The notes under the pieces are model-generated. The model did not search any database. It saw only the letters and a list, made by a program, of their open reading frames with translations, and was not told the DNA's origin. From NCBI RefSeq assembly GCF_905220365.1, contig NC_061130.1, forward strand, positions 5,649,501 to 5,713,500: a DNA stretch of 64,000 bases, given 5' to 3'. Shown one piece after another: positions 47,901 through 58,100 of this stretch (positions are counted from its first letter, which is position 1; each line of letters begins with the position of its first letter). The position numbers were made by a program, and so were the translations under genes. This stretch comes from Vanessa cardui. Taxonomy: Eukaryota > Arthropoda > Insecta > Lepidoptera > Nymphalidae.

Positions 47901-50900
47901 ATAACTGTTATTGGGAAGAAGCAAACCTCTATAACACGAATTCTCTATTTTGTTTTATCATTACAGATACCTCTATAAATGACAGACAGACAACAAATGA
48001 ATTTTATATGCATATACCTCTGTAACTGAGATAATATCGTTTTGATTGTTTTCTTATTCTTTTTCTACCCGCAAATTCCGCACTCAACAACGTATGTAAT
48101 TTGAAGTGTCAATGACTCCAGTTCTAGTAGTACTTACAGTTGACGCTGAGGTCCACCGTCGCCTCCAGTTGCTGTCCCTCTCGCATGGCGCGATTCTTCA
48201 CGTCGCATCGAAAGGTCGCTCCGTCGTCTTCGCGGCTCGGCTCGAGCGTGAGTACGGCCACGGTGGGCTCCACGCGAGTTTTGCCGACTATCATCTCAGC
48301 GTCCAACGCACGGATAGAGCCATCGCGATACCACCTACACACGTAATATATATAACATTGTTAGCATTTATTACCAATTATTATTATATTAGCATTTATT
48401 ATAAATTATTATGTTTTAAATAAAACTAGTTATAACGGATTTGAATCGCGTATATTAATTATTTTTGGCATCCCGACGTTTCGAGCACTTTACAACGTTC
48501 GTGGTCACGGGTAGACTGCAGTCTACTACAGTTTATTTAAATGTGTAATAATCGCGAAAATTTAAGACAACATTATTATGTTTTATGCACTTAGTTTTGT
48601 TATAATGTTAAGAGATTGTCAATTGATTGTAAACACGTGATGAGTTACTCCACTATAACGAATTGTTGTTGTCAGTTGAAATTATGAAATGTACAGTTAG
48701 TCCGTTCGGAGCATCGGCAAGTGTACCAAGTGAATTGTGATTCTAAATAAATCTTGAAGTACAAACGTGTGTTTTTCTGGAGACTGGAACAAAGGTCTGA
48801 GACTGGTTAAAATATATACAATTATAGTTCGTACTTACTAAACTGTAATAAAATCTACAATAAGAATTATAACTTAAACTTTAAAAGCAGTCTCTAAATT
48901 AAATTGAGTGTAGTTGATACCAAATCTTGACTCAACTCTTACGAACTTATGCTTTAACATAGGATTACTTTTGTTACAGCTGTAAATTTTTATAGAAAAC
49001 AGACTGACTTTGGCCTGGTCAAAATAAGACCTCAATTTGAAACATTTTCGCTTAAGTCTTAATTCCAATATTTTTTTTATTATATACTCGTTACAATACT
49101 TAAGCTCTATGAGTTAAGTATAAACGACATGCTGGGTGGGATAGTTCTATTAAGCGAGAAATAACAGATAATGCCAATTAATTCAGACAAATAGCCGATA
49201 CATGACTTATTTACGAGTCCTAATTAATAATGCTATAAATATTACCATGTAAAATAACTACGAGAAAGCAATCGCCATATCCCACATCAGCGGACGTAGT
49301 AACTCATTGCGCGACATTTATTTAGATTATTTCCGTTTATGTTATGAATAAACGTCGCTTTCATCAACTATTACTAATATCAATCGCATAGAATAACTTA
49401 TATTATTAATATTATGTAATGATATCATTAGTTATTTATATCTTACTTCAATTTAAGCCTTTAATTGCCTTTCATGTAAATAGTATTTTACCAAATATTT
49501 AGTTATTTATTGGTACATTTGAGTGCATGGTCCAGAATATATTTGTTCTCATCCTCACAATGACTTAGTTTTATATTTGTAATAATGTAAATGAGACTCA
49601 CTTTATAATTGGACTAGGAGAGCCTCCGACGCTTGAACACGTCAGGTTGAGTTGCCTGCCTTCCTGCGCCTGAGCCTGTGGTCCGGTGTTCAGCACTGGA
49701 GGCTGCGGTTGAGTGAGTACCACGAGGTTGTACCCCTGCGAGTGCATGGTGCGCCCCGAACCGCCGGCCTTCACTCGACACTCGAACTGACCGTTGTCCC
49801 GTTCATACGTTACGTTTGTTATCTTCAAATCAAATCGTCCTTCTGACGGCGCGTACATTATCCTGTTAAAATAATATCTTGTTAAAACAAAGCCATTTAA
49901 AAAGTTATAGTGTATTACATATATTGTAGTTTTACTTATATAACCTAAAAATATTAAATTAATTATTATTATAATTTTTTTTATGGTATAGGTTGGCGGA
50001 CGATCATATGGGCCACCTGATGGAAAATGGTCACCATCACCCATAGACAATGACACTGTAAGATACATTTACCTTACATCGTCAATGTGCCACCAACCTT
50101 GGGAACTAAGATGTTATGTCCCTTGTGCCTGTAGTTAAACTGGCTCCTCACCTTTAAAACCGGAACACAACAATACTAAGTATTACTGTTATTTGGCGGT
50201 AGAATAACTGATGAGTGGGTGGTACCTACCCAGACGGGCTTGCACAAAGCCCTACCACCAAGTGAATTAGACAAATAAAATAAATATTTGGGTATCTGTT
50301 ACTAAATTCTATTTTAAAGATTCTATTTATTAAGTAAATTCCTCTCATCTTTTATATTGCGATGTCTGTTTGATATATTATAATTTTTTTACAATGATGG
50401 CGGTGACACGTGAAAATAAAGGATATAAATAGCTATCAATGTGATCTTAAATCTGCCAAGTAAACAATTGGGCGAAACGATTGATAATATGAGTTTAAAC
50501 TTTTTAGAACTACTATAGTTGAACTCGATTAAATATATAGAATATACTGAGTCATTTGGAAATACGATAATTTCTAGTTTAAACTGTATTTCGAAACACA
50601 TTCCTATTTCAACAGCTTAAAACTTTACAGTTTCTCTCTTACTCCGTTTGTTTTACCAGGTAATAATATTTTGAATAATAATAACATTTTTTTTATATTT
50701 TTATAGCGATGATATAATGTCCAACGTGCTTTTGAGAAAATTATTTGACAAATCCAATAAATTATTATACGTTTTGCTCATTGAGTAATAAGTAAATGTG
50801 TCTAATAAATTTTACCATTTGATAAGATATATAAAGATATTTTATGTTTGCATATTCTAAAACTAAAAATAACATCCACCACAGTCAAGTTATTGTTAAA

Positions 50901-52925
50901 TTATGAATTGGAATTCGGTACTGAGGCGTGGTTTGAATAAGAACCTATGTCCAGCAGAAGACGAACACGTCCTTATGGTCTTGAGATTTGAATGAAATTT
51001 AAATAAAAAAAAACAAAGACTAACTCCATTACGCTGAATATAAATTAAAAATTATCATGCAAGGAGCGGACAATGCGCGAGCGACGACCGGTATTTCGAG
51101 CCACCGACTTACTCGGTAACGCAGGACTGCTGCCTGTCAACGGTACGCCTCGGAACAAACTAATGCACGAACATACTTTTACTGTCATTCCATTTTCGAC
51201 TTTAAGTGTATAGATTTAAAATTCAATCTGCCTTACAGACAGTTTCTTACCTATATAAAATTATTTAGCGTACTATATCTATCGATGTCTGTAACTACTG
51301 ATTTAAGTTTTTTTAATTTCAAATAAATTATTTTGTGAACCTGCAACTAATATTTGCATTGAAAAATGATTATATCCGTGTTTAGTAATAACTGTTACCA
51401 GTAATTAATGTCACTTATAGTATAGTTAACAGTTATCTATAAAACGGCCTGATGCTGCAGAAACGCATTGAGGTTAGTGATGAGTGATGACCTAATGGAG
51501 CAATGTATAAAATCGTTCTTGGAAACTGTAACGGTTGTAGCCTTTCGCCTCTCGCCTACTACTCGATGGTCTCCCTACTACGTGGATCAATTTATCGAGT
51601 TATTGGCGTTATTGCTTATAAAACAATGATTTATTTCTCTGAAAATGATATAGTATGGTGATTCAATTACGTATATTCCACGCGGTCAAGATTTATAGAG
51701 TAACTATTTTTTATCTACTTTTGTATATATTTAAGGACTTAATGTTAATAATTTTTATGTTAATAAAAATGTATCTAAGCTATCTAAAAATACATAGGTA
51801 GGTAAGTTGTCAGTTTCCATAAAGTAAACGTCGAAGGCGGCGGTGTTGTAGGTTATTGAAATAGATTTTTAAATAATACAGTTTTAAGATTTCATGAAAC
51901 AGAGAAGTCAATATTCACGGGTTTATATTTGTTAATTTAAATGCTACATATAAAAACTTCTTTATAAATTTTAACAAAATCGTCGTTAGAAAGTAGTCGA
52001 GATTTCGATATTTTTTAATAACTCCAAAAAATCGCATAAAGGAAAGGGGTGGAGAGGGATACGTCTTTGGTGTACGAATTACCATAGAAAAGATAGCCTA
52101 GAAAATATTACATAAATAACAATCAAGATAATAATGGACGAAATTGAGCAGCGCGCTTGATCCATGAGTGAAATGGAATCCGCTAAAGATACTTTCAGTT
52201 CAGGTGAATGTAAACAATGTCGAATCGATTTAAGATTTTAATAGCACCAACCTTAATTTAATAAATAAAAATATATGAAAATAATAAATCTGATATGGCT
52301 GAAAGACGATCATTACGATTTTCCCAAGAGTTTTTACCCCAGTTTGCCAAAATATTACAATCTTGGGTGATCGTTTTGGAAAGGATAAATAGGCATGCTT
52401 TTTCATTAACAACCGTACTAGACAACCTTTTGCATATCGTGTAAATATTTCAGAAAATCTATTTAAATTTTATAAACTCTTTTAAATAAGACATAAGCAA
52501 CAGCATGAAAAAAATAGTAATATAATCTTTTGTGCTATTTAAAGGGATTAAGATGTAAAACTGTTATTCATATAAACATAATTACAATATGTAAACATAA
52601 ATATATTTTAAATGAAATATAAATTCAGTAACGCTACGAAATATACTAAAATGGACCTTTAGCAATCTATCCCTTATTTTGAAAAGCAATGTAACGTAAC
52701 ACAGATCGAAAAATAAAATATATAATGATAGGACTTACTGGTAGTTAGTTTCTAAGGGTACGTCGCCGATGGCAACGTTATCGAGATCATTAAAGGTGTT
52801 CCGCACCCAGTAGTAGGTAATTGACTCTCTGGGTATTGGATCCAGCGCGAACCGACACTGCATTGTGACATCTTCGCCTTCGCGAGCATCGTATTGGTCA
52901 TTCTCGCTCAACACGTACTGAAAAA
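33709..52925 (-). CDS. ed: Echinoid, Ig-superfamily cell-adhesion receptor (5'-partial)
   Basis: The eleven exons are 52739-52925, 49602-49862, 48138-48334, 40923-42083, 39915-40480, 39115-39309, 37976-38156, 35566-35949, 35082-35238, 34512-34705 and 33709-33878, all in phase: 1216 residues plus a missing signal-peptide exon. There are seven Ig domains, each with its Cys pair. An FN3 domain follows (PPKNLASQKVDATYVTLKW) and a second, weaker FN3-like segment. Then come a transmembrane helix (LVAIIISSLVFLLCLSLLVI), a cytoplasmic tail, and C-terminal RRVIREIIV. EIIV is the PDZ ligand by which Drosophila Echinoid binds Bazooka and Canoe. The related Fred shares the ectodomain but, as I recall, not this tail. 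Ed is a homophilic adherens-junction molecule modulating EGFR, Notch and Hippo signalling. Confidence 0.95.
33958..34388. mobile_element. MITE in an ed intron, ~430 bp
   Basis: The ends AATAGGCTATTTGA (left) and TCAAATAGCCTATT (right) are exact inverse complements of 14 bp. Inside is a CRE octamer (34194-34201) followed by GCGTTTTCGCGCG, similar to the repeats at 12.5 and 32.3 kb. No coding capacity. It sits between the last two ed exons. Confidence 0.75.
34746..35000 (+). mobile_element. tRNA-derived SINE, copy 1 (B box deleted)
   Basis: It starts GGAGTCGAGATGGCCCAGTG with an A-box-like head. The body CGGTGAAGGAAAACATCGTG through GGGAATTTACAGGCTG is nearly identical to the copy at 37661-37955. 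Relative to that copy, 37 bp containing the B box are missing. It lies in the ed intron 34706-35081, antisense to ed. Confidence 0.85.
36290..37538 (+). mobile_element. mariner-like element
   Basis: About 1.25 kb with terminal inverted repeats of about 18 bp (TAGGTTGGGGAAAAAGT at the left, its complement ACTTTTTCCCCAACCTA at the right), bounded by TA dinucleotides as expected for mariner target duplication. It encodes one broken transposase. The exact first base is ambiguous by one. Confidence 0.93.
36472..37462 (+). pseudogene. mariner transposase, inactivated
   Basis: It would encode a DD34D transposase of about 340 residues. The N-terminal helix-turn-helix region (ATQAAKKNCDVYG, QVWFKRFQAGNFDIKDASRS, SGRPV) and catalytic-domain motifs (TGDEKWITYD, VWWDWKGIIHYELLP, HHDNARPHTS, YSPDLAPSD) are clear. 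Two lesions are visible. A TGA stop at 36496-36498 occurs eight codons after the ATG. A frame change (+1) with a few missing residues lies around 36950-36966, between KWITYD and TVAKPGLTR. The catalytic Asp residues themselves remain. No function is expected now. Confidence 0.93.
37624..37959 (+). mobile_element. tRNA-derived SINE insertion, copy 2, abutting an ed donor site
   Basis: The SINE body runs from 37661 (AGGAGTCGAGATGGCCCAGT) to about 37951. It has an A-box head and an intact B box (GGGTTCAAACCC, near 37711). The inserted segment is bracketed by a 13-bp direct repeat ATGAGGAGTAGTT (37611-37623 and 37960-37972), read as a target-site duplication. The right repeat lies inside the ed donor splice region of exon 37976-38156. 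A CAA-repeat segment precedes the SINE head. Confidence 0.8.
37976..52925 (-). CDS. ed: echinoid ectodomain exons (Ig1-Ig7, FN3)
   Basis: The first two visible exons share Ig1 (VTMQCRFAL ... GQFECRV), which is cut by a 2.9-kb intron. Exons 49602-49862 and 48138-48334 share Ig2 (LNLTCSSVGG ... ATFRCDV). The large exon 40923-42083 holds Ig3 (MVCKVDAK ... YICSADN), Ig4 (IKCEVSS ... YVCRAVN), Ig5 (LTCSAKP ... YHCQATN) and Ig6 (LTCVVLG ... YSCSFEN). Exon 39915-40480 holds Ig7 (ISCRVQA ... YYCKVKN) and most of FN3. Exons 39115-39309 and 37976-38156 hold the membrane-proximal part; the latter is very GC-rich (LSAAGTAQQERQ, RARAGQPPADADLRL) and is the least conserved part by texture. Confidence 0.93.
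38186..38527. mobile_element. 342-bp MITE family, copy 1 in ed
   Basis: Imperfect 36-bp terminal inverted repeats begin TATAGTACGACACAACTTAG. Internal landmarks are AATTCGTAAAACCGATCACA, TCATATGACCGAATATATTC and AATCGGCAGTAATCGG. No coding capacity. The left end is only 29 bp from the acceptor of ed exon 37976-38156. Confidence 0.9.
38548..38765 (+). repeat. Diverged copy of the retroelement 3' repeat
   Basis: The block GGGCCACCCGTAATTCG ... CCTTACATCCGACCTTGGGA ... CTGTTACACTGGCTCATTCG ... CATCACAACAGTGCAAAGTA has the same order as 49991-50265, at lower identity. Confidence 0.6.
39522..39863. mobile_element. 342-bp MITE family, copy 2 in ed
   Basis: Nearly identical to copy 1 in length and sequence, same orientation. 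It lies in the ed intron 39310-39914 and makes up over half of it, ending 52 bp from the donor side of exon 39915-40480. Confidence 0.9.
42679..42979. mobile_element. 342-bp MITE family, copy 3 in ed (diverged, ~300 bp)
   Basis: It aligns over its whole length with copies 1 and 2 but lacks the stretch around TTGCTTTCTCTGACGCGTG and has many substitutions, so it is older. It lies in the ed intron 42084-48137. Confidence 0.85.
43355..43530 (-). other. Small unexplained open frame in an ed intron
   Basis: An ATG frame MTSLKVKCKHVIGLPIRFKY... continues through SPAEVKCTPVGQKRKGTDR for about 54 codons and then enters a poly-Lys region encoded by a homopolymer run. The amino-acid texture is protein-like, but no splice sites, family or promoter are evident. 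A repeat-borne fragment is possible. Confidence 0.2.
45815..46158. mobile_element. hAT-like MITE in an ed intron
   Basis: The ends CAGTGGCGGATTTA and TAAATCCGCCTCTG are imperfect inverse complements (13 of 14 bases). CAG...CTG termini and about 344 bp length fit non-autonomous hAT elements. The interior has subterminal inverted stretches (AATAGGCTAAGTAGGCT near the left, AATAGCCTACTAGC near the right). An 8-bp target duplication is not evident, so it is old. Confidence 0.7.
48414..48565. mobile_element. Uninterrupted copy of the MITE that hosts the mariner
   Basis: 152 bp, inverted relative to 36177-37602. It matches both flanks of the mariner and shows the unoccupied sequence (near 48460-48475) where the mariner sits in the other copy. 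It lies in the ed intron 48335-49601. Confidence 0.85.
49991..50265 (+). repeat. Lepidopteran retroelement 3' repeat (SINE/RTE type)
   Basis: The sequence GGTTGGCGGACGATCATATG ... CACCAACCTTGGGAACTAAG ... GAGTGGGTGGTACCTACCCA ... CCCTACCACCAAGTG is a well-known abundant repeat of butterflies. It lies in the ed intron 49863-52738, just upstream of exon 49602-49862. The inferred open frame running from it into that exon is read-through, not coding. Confidence 0.75.
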
Positions 52926-53586
52926 CTGAAACAAAAAAAACACTTATAAGTTATGTGTATTTAAAATAATATTTAATATAACTACAATAGAGAGTTAAAC
53001 ATTAAATAATAAAGGTTTTATTACTATTTGAAAATTACCTATATAATAAACATATAAATATAGAAGACGTTTTAAGCGTATTATAATGGATTCACTTAAA
53101 ATGACTTATAGGCCATAGACGATTTTCTCTTGGTTTTGTTTATAGTTTATGTATATTAAAGTTAATTCATAAAGTCAGCTTACAAATCAGATGATGTATC
53201 TGATCGATCGACCCGACCTGACGAGAGAGGCATGTATACCGTTAGTGCACAAAGTAGGTAATTAGGTACTTTGATAGACTCCATCGTTTTACGATTTCAT
53301 ATCCTATATACTACAATAATATGGTAGTTAATGGCGCCAAGTTTGTTTACAAATCGTTTTATATATACTACTAGCTACTTGGATGCACCTTAGTTACTTT
53401 TTTTCTTATTCTCATGTTAAGAGCCGAATCCCTTAGGTGACTGCGACCTTAGTTTTCTACTTATTTATTCGATAATTATGACATCAACTGGTAAACAATT
53501 TAAGTGTTTTTCTCTCCGGTTCTCCAAGCTTTTGTTGGTATCATGACAGGAAAAATCTTAGGTACCACATTTTATAATGTTACTCG

Positions 53587-53778
53587 GTGCAAATCAATGT
53601 TGTTACCGAGGCAACCGATAACTTTGAAAGTGAAGTTTTATTGCCTTTGCTGGTTTCTAGAAAGCTACCACAGACATCAATTTCAGTTCAACAAAGAAAT
53701 GTTGCTATCATTCTTGCTACAATTTTACGCGCTTTTGATTATTTTGTGAAGCTAAATAATATATATAATAGCGTTTAA
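53587..53778 (+). pseudogene. Possible coding relic, unknown family
   Basis: A 63-codon frame (VVTEATDNFESEVLLPLLVS, then RNVAIILATILRAFDYFVK) reads like protein rather than AT-rich noise. No splice sites or neighbours support a gene, and no family is recognised. Confidence 0.2.
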
Positions 53779-55078
53779 ATGTACATAAATACAATAAATG
53801 TCATCATTGTTTGACGTAATTACTATTTAATAACCCTGATTTTTAAAAGGACCACCATATTATGTAGCTATCATATAATATATGTATTGCATGACACTCT
53901 TAGTCTGCATCTTATAAAGTAAGTATGTACATATAACGAACAATACAGGTTTATTTTTTCTTAATAAATACATGAATATTATTAATTTTAATGAAAATCC
54001 AAAGAGACGCAACGCAACCGACGCAACGGTTATTAGCGCCAGCTCAGCGGTTCATTGACCGCTAGGTCTCGTGCGCAGGCTGCCGTGAAGAAAACAGGCA
54101 AGTAGGGACAGCGACTATTTTTAAGAAAAATAACAACCTTGCCATAGAGAGGCGAGTTGTATATATTTTGAAAATGTTTATTTTGATAATAGTTTTAGTC
54201 CATTAATATACTAAGTTTTATTCCACTTACATTTGTGTCATTCTATACGACATTTTACATTTTTTATCCACTTATATAGAAGTAAAAGTAATCATGTTGT
54301 AGAGAAAAACATCAAAATACGAAAAAGTGGCGCATTTTCTTCATAAAAAATGTAAATTCTTTCTTCAGAAATAAAGATCAAGCCAATAAAGTACGGTGGG
54401 TAGCCCTACTGGCGGGTGACTCTATAGACTACGCCCGCGCATGTACATAAAAGATAGATCTAATTTGTAAAGAAATACACTGAACTATAATTTTTCTTCG
54501 TCATACAGACAGAATAGATAAAATCTATGTAAAAAAAAAAAAAACAAAGCTTTGATGTTTATAAAATCATTGGGTCAAACAAGATTAAACATTGTACGGG
54601 AATTTCTATGTACGCATAGACTTAGACGTAGGAGCACTAAGGAAGGATTTTTCAAATTTAATATCCTAAGGGATTAATCAAGTTTTGTACGTAAATTAAT
54701 CAATTATGTCATAAGAACCATTACTTTTTTTAAATTATCTATCAAAAATCTGTAACCTGGTATAGAATCTTGCAATTTTTTAAAATAAAATTTTTTAAAT
54801 AATTTCTCAAGATTTTCTTATGTAAAAGACATCCGTTAAAGCATTGAAATTATTTTCTTCTGTTTGAAATTAAAATATATATATTTTATCAATCTATATA
54901 AATATAATTCCTATCGTGTACTCTCATTCTCGTTATATAAATGAAATGAGACTTGAATATACGTCTGATATTGTTATAGTTTTCGTAAGCAAGACAAGTC
55001 TAATTTGTTTTGGTATGTTATGTACAACAATATGAAGTAAACCCTTATCACGTCAATATACATATATCACAATAAAGG

Positions 55079-55079
<1 letters not shown>

Positions 55080-55110
<31 letters not shown>
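55080..55110. repeat. (AT)n microsatellite
   Basis: About 15 AT units followed by GTGTGT. Confidence 0.95.
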
Positions 55111-55116
<6 letters not shown>

Positions 55117-58100
55117 TTGTCTTTTGATGTTTTTGGTGCTTGGTTTAGCTACGCCTATAAATTATATTTTCCTTACAAACTTATTTATTGCAGTAAAAAT
55201 ATTGTTTGAAATATTTTTACCTATATATTTTATATAATTGGACTCTACATTTTCACGGATAGAGAACCAATATTTTTATTTTTTAACTTTTATAAATAGT
55301 CTTACGTTTCATATACCTGGGGTAATAATTACCCTTTGAAAAAAAATTTAAAATAGAATTGTTAGTAGCGAATGTTCCTAGCCCATATTTAGACCATACT
55401 TAAGATAACCTACTTTTTAAAGGCGGTCTAAATACATAGAATGTGCAACATATTAGTTCATATTATCTATATTATAATTGAAAATTGAAACTAAACAAAA
55501 ACAATATCTCTCCCTTAATTAATGATGAGTGAGTATCAAAGAGTAATAAGGCCTTAATACCGCGTGGTGTATTGCATTTCCAAATTTCAGTTCAAGTCAG
55601 TTCAGACTGTTGAACTATTTAATAAAAATAAATTATCAACAATAACTACAGCTCGGCTCTATTTACTTTATATATATAACAAAGCCTTAAAAGCACAGAT
55701 TTTATTTCCAATAATATCTTGATTTTTTCATTCTTCCCTCTCATACTAATGCGTCTTTGTTCTTGCTTAACACTCGCTCACACGTGTTCTGGGTTGACAA
55801 TGAAGAAGGCAGCGACCGTTACAAGTGGTACCACGAGCACGTAGCGTGGCGAGAGCGTGGGAGCATGCGGGAACCCTCACAATGTATCGGATTGTAACTT
55901 AGTATATTCGCTGTACATTGTTAAAAGTACTCTGTCAATCCCACTTAGCAGGGGCTGAAAATGTGGAATAACATTTTCTCTTTATTACTTTGACCCGTAA
56001 TTGGGATTGCTCAAACATGAAGAAAAGCACATTTACAGTCATCATAGCTAAAGGAGTAGAAATATGTAACTCGAAGATAATAGTTGGTACTAAAAGTAGG
56101 AGTCATTTTAAATTGTTAGTCTACAATTAATATTTACTGCCCTTTAAATCTTCAGCCGTGTAGACTGTGTCCTTTGAATCAGTCAAAAAAAATGACATTG
56201 CAATCATTATCAGTTATATAAATTTAAAAAGGTACTCTCTATATGCGCGACATGTATGCAAATTTTACTGGAAACCGAAAATACAGCTGTTCATACGCGA
56301 TCCAGAAACAAAGATATAACCAAAATTCTGGTTTTATAATTCAAAAATTGCTAATATAATAAAGAGTAAGTAGTATTAGTTGCAATTTTCTTTGTTAGGT
56401 CGTTTTTTTGGAATCTCTCAAAACTACTATCTACTTTTGATATGGATCTTTTAGATAACATTATATTTTAGGACGAATATAGGTAATATTGTAGCTTACA
56501 TCGTAAACTTTGCACAATAGATTTGTAGTTCTCCGAAACGTCTTCAGGTAAGTCAGGGTCAGTCAATGTACCGTTTATCTCATTCTATACTTAGAGACTG
56601 TAAATATGTGATGAAATATACCGCCTTAGCACTAAATAACCATAACCTAAGTAAAACTTATTATATCACGATTGATATTATGTATTATTTATAATTTTTG
56701 ATGATTCATAAACAAAGAAAAAATATTTTAAGCGTTTTGTTGCGCATAAATATTATCATTTACACCTTGCAATATAAACCAATCGGTACAAGGGTGACAA
56801 ATAAACAAGTAAAAAAAGTAAAGCATGGACAGATAAATCGCTTGGCTTAGTAATAATGACGTTAAAAGAAGTAATAGTTGGTTATTACTATTTATAATCC
56901 ATATATCTTGGTAATATATGAATTTTGCTAGTGCGAAGTCGTATAATATATATTTTCACAAATATATTATGTACCTATAAACCATATAATGTATGAAATA
57001 GGCAATGGGTTAAAATGAAATCCCAATAACGTACAGCTGCTATTTTGTCTGAGTATTTTTGTATGTTCCTATAAAATAATAAAATGTAATCAAAAGTCGT
57101 TTCTGAGATTATTTTTTGTAATTTTCTTACTTATTATTCTCTCAAAGACTTTGAGTAAGAGATCTGAAACTTCTAGCATCTCGGTATTTATACAACATCT
57201 ACATATATACGACCCTCAATGTCGCCATTAAAGCCAGGAGCAATTTCACCGTGCTCATGCCCTTTGTATCCATTTTAAATGTATTTAGTATTGCTAATTT
57301 AATTTCAACCTGCATCGTTCTACTTTGTTTCCTACTTTGCACTTAGAAGGTTTTAAAATCGTATCGATCATTTAATTTCACCGCGGCCGTATTTTATCAT
57401 GTTGTTACAATAATATTGTGATAATATAAATGATTTACTTCAAACCAGCTGTCAAACGGGAGTTGTACATACAACAAATACTATCATTATTAAAATATCG
57501 TTTGCAAATTTTCGCTCGATAGACTTTTAGAACAAAATTAACGGCATTTAGGACCTTATTCGTTTTACTATTATAAAGCGAAAGTAGATCTATCTGTCTG
57601 TTACAATTTTACAGTCAAGCCATAGAATCGAATTTTATGAAATTTGGTAAAAAAGAAGTATAAACTTTAAGTACTTAATATACCTAACACAAGACGAACA
57701 AGTTTTAAAACGCAAGCGATGTCGCGGGTCACAATTAGTATTTAAAATATTTAAGCAGTCCATTTAGTCGCGGCGATAAAAAAATGCTCACTACTTAATT
57801 AGATGCTTCAGCCTCAAGTGCGTTGTGAACCTTATATCCTTGTAACTTAAGCCGATTGATTTTAATAAGCGAGACATGTGGTCGTCGAGAGGATCTTAGT
57901 TACACATGCTGTTTCGAATTTCAAGATTTTACTTCGTTCCGAGAGGCAGAAAGACAGGCGCTCACCACGGCTTTGTTCTATAAACCGTGGTAACTCACGA
58001 AATCGGAACAAATAGGGATTTTATATTGTTATCCAATCCTAACTATATTTTAACAAAAATATATATACTCGTATAATCATTCGTCAATCGATCTGTAGCC

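Noticed and set aside
49863..50068. Upstream extension of the ed Ig exon frame (MYLTVSLSMGDG...)
   Set aside because: This part is intron and an inverted lepidopteran repeat; the exon begins after the AG at 49863-49864.
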